Assembly (NCBI GenBank): GCA_031287585.1
Contig: JAITST010000512.1
Location: 1-5,831 of the forward strand
Direction: 5' to 3'
DNA length: 5,831 nucleotides
Source: Planctomycetaceae bacterium
GTDB lineage: Bacteria > Planctomycetota > Planctomycetia > Pirellulales > Thermoguttaceae
The stretch's first letter is position 1, and each line of letters opens with the position of its first letter. Both the position numbers and the translations under genes were made by a program. The notes below the pieces were generated by a model. That model made no database searches, was not told where the DNA came from, and saw nothing but the letters and a program-made list of their open reading frames with translations. Shown one piece after another: positions 1 through 5,467 of the stretch.

Positions 1-275
1 CCTTCAACAACTCGCGCAACATTTTTCTCCGGCGTTTCACCGAGAATACAGATTGCGGCGTAACAGCTCGGCTCGTTGAACATTTCGGGACGATTCTTGA
101 TTGAAACGTGAGAAATCGCTCCCGTTCCTTCGATGCAGAACATCCCGGAACCGAGACCGCCAATGGGAAACGCAATCCGATTCAGATTCGCCCCCGTGTA
201 TTCAATAATGTTTTTTTCCTGCGCCGATACCAGACCAGTGAATAATAACACAGCAATAAAGGCAATGTTTTTCAT
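1..275 (-). CDS. N-terminus of a secreted GH116/DUF608-type glycoside hydrolase (3' part beyond window)
   Basis: The frame starts at ATG 275-273 and is open to the left edge (91 codons plus 2 bases), so only the N-terminus is visible. Residues 1-18 form a signal peptide: Lys2, a hydrophobic core (residues 4-16), then a V-S-A/Q-E type I cleavage site after Ala18. The mature start carries the block AFPIGGLGSG (residues 35-44), then a Gly-rich turn with a conserved-looking NRPE at 61-64. This resembles, from memory, the N-terminal beta-sandwich domain of GH116 beta-glucosidases and DUF608 proteins (human GBA2 relatives), which hydrolyse beta-glucosides or beta-xylosides. The catalytic acid and nucleophile lie in the C-terminal (alpha/alpha)6 domain, which is outside the window, so activity cannot be judged. 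There is no SD before the ATG, but a good promoter lies about 60 bases upstream. It is probably a monocistronic or first gene, exported to the periplasm or outside. The family call is fairly secure; the substrate is unknown. Confidence 0.75.
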   Translation of the reverse strand, partial: MKNIAFIAVLLFTGLVSAQEKNIIEYTGANLNRIAFPIGGLGSGMFCIEGTGAISHVSIKNRPEMFNEPSCYAAICILGETPEKNVARVVE

Positions 276-527
276 GTTTAATACGTTTGTTAAATTATTG
301 ATTTTTAATGCCCCAATGACATTCGCCCCGTCGTTATATCCTGTTGAAATCACTTTTTCAAGAAAAATCGCCCGTCGAATAATTAGTAAAATACTCCGTA
401 GGTGCTTTTGCCCGCATTTTCCATCTATCTACCAATCTCAATCAATTAGTAGGCAATTTGTCCTTCCATTTATTACGAACGATTCTCTGTTGCTTTATGC
501 GGCGTTACCTGCCGTTGCGATAACATC
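276..527. other. Intergenic region between truA and the GH116-type gene
   Basis: This stretch of about 250 bases lies between the truA stop and the GH116 start. It contains the GH116 promoter (333-361). I find no strong hairpin with a T-tract for a truA terminator; only a weak 4-bp CGGC/GCCG stem occurs shortly after the truA stop. An 8-base direct repeat, AATTAGTA, is present at 381-388 and 444-451. A plus-strand open frame runs through here (133-585), but its translation is Cys/Phe/Ser/Thr-rich with no recognisable motif, and it is antisense to the GH116 signal-peptide region, so I do not call it a gene. Confidence 0.6.
333..361 (-). promoter_or_regulatory. Putative sigma70-type promoter of the GH116-type gene
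   Basis: Read on the minus strand, the -35 box TTGAAA (361-356, 5 of 6 consensus bases) is followed by a 17-base spacer and the -10 box TATAAC (338-333, 5 of 6). Transcription would begin near 326, giving a leader of about 50 bases before the ATG at 275. A perfect inverted repeat, TTTTTC-AA-GAAAAA (plus-strand 354-367), covers the -35 box and could be an operator half-site pair or just A/T-rich symmetry. This is the best promoter match I found in the window. Confidence 0.55.
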
Positions 528-1397
528 TCAATACTTCACATCCAACATATACAATCCGTGCGGCGGTGCTGTTACTCCTGCTTGAGTTCGGTCGCGGGAG
601 TTTAGGATTGTTTGCATACGTTGGATTTTCTCTGTTCTTGTCGTTATATTGTTTTGTTTTGTTACCGCTGATATTTTACTTAACGTTCCTACTATTGTCC
701 TCACCATATTGTACAGAAAACCGTCCGCCTCGATTTCAAATACTATCAACGAACGGTTGCTCGCCGTTTGCCATACCCCGAAATTTTCTGTTCGCTCTAC
801 TTTGATGCCGCTTACTGTTCTCACTGTTGTATCACGCGGCGAGCCGCTTGTTTGGAACGCGGCGAAGTCGTGGGTGCCTAACAATTGCGACGCGGCTTCA
901 CGCATTAAGTCCACGTCCAATTTTTTTTGACACTGCCACACATACTGGCGTAAGAACGGAAACGGTGTCCACGCGTCGTCGATTATGTAGCGGTAACGTT
1001 TACCAATTACGTCGCGTATCGGATGAAACGATAGCGGTACTTCCACCGCGTTCCAGATTCGGATTGTCGGCGGCAGAAACGCATTTAGTGCTGTGCAGAT
1101 TATCTCCGGTTTGTAGTCGCGTGTTGTCGAAAACGTTGCGACTTGTTTCAACGCGTGAACACCTTTGTCCGTTCGCCCCGAACCGAGTATGCGAACCGGA
1201 TGATGTAACAAACGTTCTAACGCTGTCTCAATACAACCTTGAACAGTCGGCAACGGTCGGCTGCGCGGCTGCGTTTTTGTTATCGCCGTGTCCTGCTGTA
1301 CTTGCCAACCGTGAAAATCACTGCCGTCATAAGCCAGTTCCAACTTTATGCGGCGTTTCGTTAGTTCACTCGCATTAACGTTATCGTTGTCGTTCAT
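528..1397 (-). CDS. truA: tRNA pseudouridine(38-40) synthase TruA
   Basis: TruA isomerises uridines 38, 39 and 40 in the anticodon stem-loop of many tRNAs to pseudouridine; it acts in the cytoplasm as a homodimer. In the 289-residue reading, the N-terminal strand and YDGSDFHGWQ (23-32) are followed by TVQG (51-54) and the signature GSGRTDKGVHA (72-82) with the catalytic aspartate at Asp77. KRYRYII (133-139), GFLYNMVRTIVG (226-237) and the C-terminal APPHGLYMLDVKY (277-289) are all typical, and the length is close to normal, so the protein looks intact. A stretch of roughly ten extra residues (about 37-50) separates GWQ from TVQG. The start at 1397 lies 7 bases after a GGAG; an adjacent in-frame ATG at 1400 is the alternative and adds one Met. 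The frame is open further back to 1493, but that would overlap the HAD gene by about 90 bases and add residues unlike TruA. The HAD stop and first ATG form TGATG, implying coupled translation. Confidence 0.95.
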   Translation of the reverse strand: MNDNDNVNASELTKRRIKLELAYDGSDFHGWQVQQDTAITKTQPRSRPLPTVQGCIETALERLLHHPVRILGSGRTDKGVHALKQVATFSTTRDYKPEIICTALNAFLPPTIRIWNAVEVPLSFHPIRDVIGKRYRYIIDDAWTPFPFLRQYVWQCQKKLDVDLMREAASQLLGTHDFAAFQTSGSPRDTTVRTVSGIKVERTENFGVWQTASNRSLIVFEIEADGFLYNMVRTIVGTLSKISAVTKQNNITTRTEKIQRMQTILNSRDRTQAGVTAPPHGLYMLDVKY

Positions 1398-1399
1398 CA

Positions 1400-2092
1400 T
1401 CAAACTCCAAGCAACGGCAAGATACCCGCGATATTTGATATCTCGTTGAAACGCGGATGACCATACGGCGGGCTTGCGATTTCGTGTTCCCACATCACCG
1501 GAAACGGAACGTAAACTCCGTAACCGCCGATTTCGAGTACGGGTATAATGTCGGACTTGACAGAATTACCAATCATAAGAAATTGTTCCGGTTTGATACC
1601 AAGATACGTGACTAATTTTTGGTAGTCGGCGGGCGTTTTCTGTATCAGCACTTCGACGTGGTCAAAGTAATTCGCTAAACCGGACTTGTCAAGTTTCCGT
1701 TGCTGGTCGAGCAAGTCGCCTTTGGTAACGATGATGAGACGGTAACGATGCCGCAATTTTTCAAGCGTGTCCGTGACACCGGAAAGCAACTCAATCGGAA
1801 AACGAACAAGCCAACGCCCGATGTCGAGTATTTCGCGTATCTGCTTCGGTTGGATGTTGCCGCCGCCGATTCGTAACGCCGCGTCAATGAGTGATAACGT
1901 GAACGATTTCACACCGTAACCGTAGTCACCAAGATTTTCGAGTATAACATCAAACATAATCCGCTTGAGCGGCTCGTATTCCCCGAACTCGCCAACAACC
2001 CGCAGAAACCGCTCCTCCGCCTCGTAAAAAAAACTTTCAGTTGACCAAAGCGTATCGTCAGCGTCAAAACCGATTACAGTTATTTGTTGCAT
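1400..2092 (-). CDS. HAD-superfamily hydrolase (phosphatase-like)
   Basis: A 230-residue soluble protein of the haloacid dehalogenase superfamily, whose members mostly remove phosphate from small molecules through an aspartyl-phosphate intermediate. Motif I is FDADDTLW (9-16), with nucleophile Asp10 and general acid/base Asp12. Motif II is the Thr of IVTKGD (Thr123), motif III is probably Lys152 in QKTPAD, and motif IV is IGNSVKSDI (174-182), where Asn176 stands where many relatives have Asp and Asp181 supplies the metal ligand. The stretch 17-100 between motifs I and II is a helical C1-type cap, which suits small substrates. All catalytic residues are present, so it should be active, but the substrate cannot be read from sequence. 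The ATG at 2092 has no visible SD and lies 54 bases after the preceding gene. It overlaps truA by the TGATG arrangement, so the two are probably one transcript; a role in tRNA or nucleotide metabolism is only a guess from that pairing. Confidence 0.88.
   Translation of the reverse strand: MQQITVIGFDADDTLWSTESFFYEAEERFLRVVGEFGEYEPLKRIMFDVILENLGDYGYGVKSFTLSLIDAALRIGGGNIQPKQIREILDIGRWLVRFPIELLSGVTDTLEKLRHRYRLIIVTKGDLLDQQRKLDKSGLANYFDHVEVLIQKTPADYQKLVTYLGIKPEQFLMIGNSVKSDIIPVLEIGGYGVYVPFPVMWEHEIASPPYGHPRFNEISNIAGILPLLGV
1405..1408 (-). promoter_or_regulatory. truA ribosome binding site (decides the start)
   Basis: GGAG on the minus strand lies inside the last codons of the upstream HAD gene. It sits 4 bases before ATG 1400-1398 and 7 bases before ATG 1397-1395; the latter spacing is the more usual, so 1397 is preferred. 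The overlap of the HAD TGA (1402-1400) with the first ATG favours termination-reinitiation. Confidence 0.6.
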
Positions 2093-2146
2093 AAAAGTTT
2101 ATTGGGGAAAATGGTGTTGTGTACCAGTCACGGTTTGGAGCAATGT

Positions 2147-3421
2147 TCACTTTTTGTTAAAGAAACCAATAATGTTTTTCCTTTGAACCCAAATAAAAAA
2201 CAACACGAGAACAATTAAGTTGAACACAAGTAATAGGTATCCCAATGTATTTGATTTCTGCGGCAACGGCGGATATTGCGGTGATATTTTAGACGCTTTA
2301 CTTGCGTCATTCTGCGGAGGATTTTTGAATTTCTCTAAGTATGTCAATGCTTCTTCGGCGGCTTGCTCATACCGTGTTCCTTTACAACGTTTAATCAAGT
2401 CTTGAACAATTGATTCGGCTTGATTAGCATTGTCAATCATTTGCTTACGATATAAATTCATTCTTTCTTCATCAACCAACCCCGACATAACCGCATCTTT
2501 ATTTATAACGAGGTAAAAAAGGTTTAATCGTGCTTGTAATAATTGTTCTGCATTACTGTCTTGGTATTTACCAATAAATTCCTCAAGTATTTCTTTTGCT
2601 CTTGTATGGTTTGCAGATTCCTCTTCCGGAGTTTTGTTAACAGCACTCAAATTAAATGTAGCATAAATCTCGTACATATTTCTGTAAGCGGCGGCAACTG
2701 ATTCAAAATTCTTAGCATATAAATCAATAAAGTCCCTCAAAACTTTAACCGCTGCTTCTTTACCAACCAGGTTAGAAACTATTTTACTTTTCAATCGAAA
2801 TGAATCGTCTAATATCATATAGGCATTTGAGAAATCAAAATCGGTTCTACTTGCGTCATCAATAATTTGGTCAACAAACTTTTCCGCTTGCGTATCATCT
2901 TCAATTGTATGATAAATTTTTGCCAATAAAAATATCGCGTAATACTTCAATTTACGGCTAGATTTTGGATTATTTACAGCGTCCTGACAATGCTTAATTA
3001 GGGGTACGTAGAGTTTTTTGTCAGTTTGATTGTTTGTTTGTAAATTTTCGTAACTGTTTGCTATACTGCTAATAAATTTTCGCCCGTTATCATCTTCACG
3101 CTTGTACACAACCAACCGTTTTGCGAACGGTGTGTATTGTTCACTTGTTATCAGGTTTAACGATCGCCATTGTTCAAGAGTATGAAGTATTGTAAGTGTA
3201 GAGATAGAATCAGGATGCTTTATACAGAGATTCTCAGCAAGTCTTATTATTTCGGGGTAATTTCTATTTTGAACATTGTTTGGCAAAATCAGGTTATCTA
3301 TTTCCGCATACAAAACTTCAGAATCCATCTTTCTTTTATTAATAGATTCATCTGTATCACCACAAAATCCAGCGATTCCGCATAAAAGCAGAATTGCAAT
3401 TGTGTAATTGATTACCCGCAT
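2147..3421 (-). CDS. Exported, C-terminally membrane-anchored helical-repeat protein of unknown function
   Basis: I do not recognise this 424-residue protein as a named family. Residues 1-20 look like a signal peptide (Arg2, then a hydrophobic run at about 7-18 ending in IAGFCG). The cysteines there do not make a good lipobox, because Cys20 is preceded by Phe. Residues 22-365 are almost entirely charged, amphipathic helix, with several pairs resembling TPR or solenoid repeats, for example 158-190 (YYAIFLLAKIY then AEKFVDQIIDDA), 221-256, 272-304 and 333-365. A proline-rich linker (367-387) leads to one transmembrane helix (about 393-412) and a short basic tail (RKNIIGFFNKK). The likely topology is a large periplasmic domain held by a C-terminal anchor, with the tail in the cytoplasm. 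TPR-like proteins of this kind usually scaffold other proteins; no enzyme motif is visible. A strong GAGGAG SD lies 8 bases before the ATG. The gene is much more AT-rich than its neighbours (hand counts about 32% versus 58% G+C in sampled lines), which suggests transfer or a fast-evolving lineage-specific gene. Confidence 0.85.
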   Translation of the reverse strand: MRVINYTIAILLLCGIAGFCGDTDESINKRKMDSEVLYAEIDNLILPNNVQNRNYPEIIRLAENLCIKHPDSISTLTILHTLEQWRSLNLITSEQYTPFAKRLVVYKREDDNGRKFISSIANSYENLQTNNQTDKKLYVPLIKHCQDAVNNPKSSRKLKYYAIFLLAKIYHTIEDDTQAEKFVDQIIDDASRTDFDFSNAYMILDDSFRLKSKIVSNLVGKEAAVKVLRDFIDLYAKNFESVAAAYRNMYEIYATFNLSAVNKTPEEESANHTRAKEILEEFIGKYQDSNAEQLLQARLNLFYLVINKDAVMSGLVDEERMNLYRKQMIDNANQAESIVQDLIKRCKGTRYEQAAEEALTYLEKFKNPPQNDASKASKISPQYPPLPQKSNTLGYLLLVFNLIVLVLFFIWVQRKNIIGFFNKK

Positions 3422-3429
3422 TATCTTCG

Positions 3430-3435
3430 CTCCTC
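3430..3435 (-). promoter_or_regulatory. Strong ribosome binding site of the unknown envelope-protein gene
   Basis: GAGGAG on the minus strand, 8 bases before ATG 3421-3419. This fixes the start and supports real expression of a gene without recognised homologues. A small GTTTC-AAGTC-GAAAC inverted repeat (3444-3458) lies just upstream; I see no clear promoter in the 76-base gap to lutC. Confidence 0.7.
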
Positions 3436-3497
3436 ATCAAATCGTTTCAAGTCGAAACTACAAAACACAACAACGCATCACAACCGCAACAAACATA

Positions 3498-4172
3498 TTA
3501 CGAAAACGTCTCAACAAACACAACAACCTGCTTCGGTCCGTGTACTCCTAACACCAGAATTTTTTCTATGTCGGCGGTTCGGCTGGGACCTGTTACTATT
3601 ACAAATTCGCCAGCGGTTGCGGTTTTCCAGCGAGGTAGAAATTCTTGCCACGCTTGCGGCAAGTGTTCCCTCAACGATGTTGCTTTCGCGACTATTACGC
3701 AGAGCGGCGGCATATAGATTAAACGGCGGTCATTTGATGTTGGCGCGGATATTACACAACTTCCAGTGTCCGCTAACAGGTATTCCGGTGTTAGGATTCC
3801 CGCGTCGAGTTTTGACATACCGCTCGCGTCGGCTTCGTCGGTTGATGAGAAAAACAGTTCGGTACTGTAATGTTCGGTAACACGTTCCGCGACACTTTTC
3901 GCCGCTTCCGTTCCCAGTACGCCAACACGTTTGACACCGTTCTCACGTAACAAGTTTGCAACTTGTACCGCCGTTTCGTCCGGTTTGTCAACAAACACAC
4001 AACGCCCCGCAACAGATGTCAGCGACTCCGCGAACGTCTGCCGCAACTGTTCCGTCGGCACGTCATTAACCGCCCAAACTTCCGGCACCGGCGGCAACTC
4101 CGGCTTTGTTGACGTATTCAAATCGGCGAGCGATTGTTTTACCGTTTTCAAAAATTCTGCTTTTGTCGTCAT
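3498..4172 (-). CDS. lutC: LUD-domain protein, LutC/YkgG type
   Basis: A 224-residue cytoplasmic protein of the LUD (formerly DUF162) family. In Bacillus subtilis, LutA, LutB and LutC together are needed to oxidise L-lactate to pyruvate; LutB is the iron-sulphur LUD subunit and LutC the small subunit with the same fold. Here the N-terminal helix (1-20) and proline-rich linker are followed by the core: GVKRVGVLG (79-87), the signature ADTGSCVIS (134-142), RRLIYMPPLCVIVAK (149-163), and the C-terminal VTGPSRTADIE (193-203) with GVHGP (209-213). Length and motifs are complete. No lutA or lutB is in the window: it follows rsfS with a 4-base ATGA overlap, and its GAGGAG SD sits inside the rsfS C-terminus, 5 bases before the ATG. 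This LutC may be encoded apart from its partners or may do something else, so the symbol means family membership rather than proven lactate use. Confidence 0.9.
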   Translation of the reverse strand: MTTKAEFLKTVKQSLADLNTSTKPELPPVPEVWAVNDVPTEQLRQTFAESLTSVAGRCVFVDKPDETAVQVANLLRENGVKRVGVLGTEAAKSVAERVTEHYSTELFFSSTDEADASGMSKLDAGILTPEYLLADTGSCVISAPTSNDRRLIYMPPLCVIVAKATSLREHLPQAWQEFLPRWKTATAGEFVIVTGPSRTADIEKILVLGVHGPKQVVVFVETFS

Positions 4173-4576
4173 ACAGTCTCCTCGTTTTGTTTCTCGTTTG
4201 GTTCGTAATTAAACGGAACGACTTTACCAGTTCCCCAAAGTTCTTCAAGTGCGTAGTATCCGCGTTTTTCCGGCTCAAATAGGTGAACAACGATGTCACC
4301 GTAGTCGAGTGCTATCCACATACTTTCCTGATAACCGGATATGCTGATGCGGCGGTCGCCGAGATTTTTTTCAAACGCCGCGTCAATTTCTTCGCTAATC
4401 GCGTGCATCTGCCGTCGGCTCGTCCCGCTCGCGATGACGAAAAAATCGAAAGTCGGAGTCACGCCGCGCAAGTCCATAATCACAACGTTTCGTCCGTTAT
4501 TTTCAGCCGCGATTTTCGCCGCGATTTTTGCACGTTCGAGTGACGTTGGCAGTTTTGGTTTTTGTTTTGTAGTCAA
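4169..4576 (-). CDS. rsfS: Ribosomal silencing factor RsfS (iojap/YbeB family), TTG start
   Basis: RsfS binds ribosomal protein uL14 on the large subunit and blocks subunit joining, lowering translation in stationary phase or starvation. The 135-residue reading has the usual size. LERAKIAAKIAAENNG (13-28) is the N-terminal helix, VVIMDLRGVTPTFDFFVIASGTS (31-53) the central strands, and GYQESMWIALDYGDIVVHLF followed by RGYYALEELWG (81-115) the diagnostic C-terminal half. The only plausible start before the conserved helix is TTG 4576-4574: the frame stays open upstream to a TAA near 4612 without any ATG or GTG, and the next internal ATG (residue 34) would remove the first helix. No SD precedes the TTG, so initiation should be weak. 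The last 10-15 residues are charged and non-conserved. It is coupled to lutC downstream. In many bacteria rsfS lies near nadD or the 23S methyltransferase gene rlmH; neither is here. Confidence 0.92.
   Translation of the reverse strand: MTTKQKPKLPTSLERAKIAAKIAAENNGRNVVIMDLRGVTPTFDFFVIASGTSRRQMHAISEEIDAAFEKNLGDRRISISGYQESMWIALDYGDIVVHLFEPEKRGYYALEELWGTGKVVPFNYEPNEKQNEETV
4178..4183 (-). promoter_or_regulatory. lutC ribosome binding site inside rsfS
   Basis: GAGGAG on the minus strand forms the last two Glu codons of rsfS and lies 5 bases before the lutC ATG (4172-4170), which itself overlaps the rsfS TGA (4171-4169). The arrangement implies coupled translation of the two genes. Confidence 0.65.
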
Positions 4577-4672
4577 TGTTGTATTGTAATTATTTGTATC
4601 AAGGTTGGTTTAGTAATTGGCTTTATTGCCCCCCTTTATGGGACAATGTGAGCAATGCCGTTTTTCGATTGG
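4577..4672. other. panB-rsfS intergenic gap with hairpin
   Basis: Ninety-six bases separate the panB stop from the rsfS TTG. Plus-strand ATTGCCCC (4625-4632) pairs with GGGACAAT (4640-4647) across a 7-base loop, giving an 8-bp stem with one mismatch or G-U pair depending on the strand read. On the minus-strand transcript the pairing is complete with one G-U pair. It is followed by AAAGCC rather than a U-run, so it is not a classical intrinsic terminator. It could attenuate or protect the panB 3' end or shape the rsfS leader. I find no convincing -35/-10 pair here. Confidence 0.5.
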
Positions 4673-5467
4673 CTAAAACGATTCTTTCTCTGACGGAAAT
4701 ACTCCGTTTCTGACTTCATCCGCGTAACTGCTTACCGCCGTGTGTATCGTTTGCGCGACTGGTGCGTAAACTTTGCTGTGGCGGGTTGGTTTACCGAAAC
4801 CTAGTATGTCGTGCAGTACCAACACTTGTCCGTCGCAGCCGTTACCGCTCCCGATTCCGATTGTTGATATTTTCAATCTTTTACTGACTTCGGCAGCCAG
4901 TTCCGCTGGAACATATTCTATCACCACCGCGAACGCACCCGCGTTTTCAATTGCTTCCGCGTCGGCTAACAACGCCTCGCGGTCGCGTTGTACCGTGAAC
5001 TTACCGTAACAATTGATATTCTGCGGCAACAAACCGCAATGCCCAATCACCGGTATTCCCGCGTCAACAACCGCACGAATAACGTCCGCTCGTTTCGTAC
5101 CGCCTTCGATTTTCACCGCACCCGCGCCGGTCTGTTTCAATATCTTCGCCGCCGCCTTCACCGCCGTCTTTGCCCCGCTCTGCGCGTATGGAAACGGCAG
5201 GTCAGCAACAACCAACGCCCGTTCTACCGCCCGAACAACCATCTCCGTGTGATAAATCATCTCGTCAAGAGTGACCGGCAATGTCGTTCCCTTCCCCTGA
5301 ACAACATTCCCCAACGAGTCGCCGACAAGCACAATATCAACACCAGCCGTGTCAACAATTTTAGCACAAGCCCAATCGTAAGCGGTCAAAGCAACAACCT
5401 TACGCCCCTGCTCCTTAAACGCACGGACGTTGAGAACGGTAAATTTGCTGTTAGTATCTGTCGGCAT
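4673..5467 (-). CDS. panB: 3-methyl-2-oxobutanoate hydroxymethyltransferase (ketopantoate hydroxymethyltransferase)
   Basis: PanB transfers a hydroxymethyl group from 5,10-methylene-tetrahydrofolate to 2-oxoisovalerate, making ketopantoate, the first committed step to pantothenate and coenzyme A. It is a cytoplasmic TIM-barrel enzyme using Mg2+. The 264 residues match the family length and show LTAYD (27-31), VLVGDSLGNVVQG (46-58, metal ligand Asp50), VADLPF (87-92, Asp89), VKIEGG (118-123), IGHCGLLPQ (141-149), the catalytic Glu184 in VIEYVP (182-187), TIGIGSG and CDGQVLVLHDILGF (202-224), and a standard C-terminus. Two places differ from the E. coli enzyme as I remember it: the segment after DLPF reads PYAQSG instead of an M-S/A-Y type, and the loop after GLLPQ (about 150-165) lacks about four residues of the usual GGYKVQG region. 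No SD precedes the ATG at 5467; a promoter lies just upstream. No other pan genes are in the window. Confidence 0.94.
   Translation of the reverse strand: MPTDTNSKFTVLNVRAFKEQGRKVVALTAYDWACAKIVDTAGVDIVLVGDSLGNVVQGKGTTLPVTLDEMIYHTEMVVRAVERALVVADLPFPYAQSGAKTAVKAAAKILKQTGAGAVKIEGGTKRADVIRAVVDAGIPVIGHCGLLPQNINCYGKFTVQRDREALLADAEAIENAGAFAVVIEYVPAELAAEVSKRLKISTIGIGSGNGCDGQVLVLHDILGFGKPTRHSKVYAPVAQTIHTAVSSYADEVRNGVFPSEKESF

Noticed and set aside
133..585. Plus-strand open frame of 150 codons over the GH116 start and the truA 3' gap
   Set aside because: Its translation is rich in Phe, Cys, Ser and Pro with no domain; it is antisense to a clear signal peptide and family motif on the minus strand.
827..1378. 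Plus-strand open frame of 183 codons inside truA
   Set aside because: It is the shadow of truA, whose full set of motifs is on the opposite strand; the translation is Arg/Cys/Ser-rich and unlike a folded protein.
1398..1493. Longer truA start at 1493
   Set aside because: It would overlap the HAD gene by about 90 bases and add 32 residues with no TruA similarity; the GGAG-spaced ATG at 1397 fits better.
3381..3421. Lipoprotein signal in the orphan protein (Cys14 or Cys20)
   Set aside because: The residues before each Cys (Leu and Phe at -1) do not fit a lipobox; an ordinary signal peptide is more likely.
4625..4647. Rho-independent terminator for panB
   Set aside because: The stem is good but no U-run follows on the transcript (AAAGCC instead).
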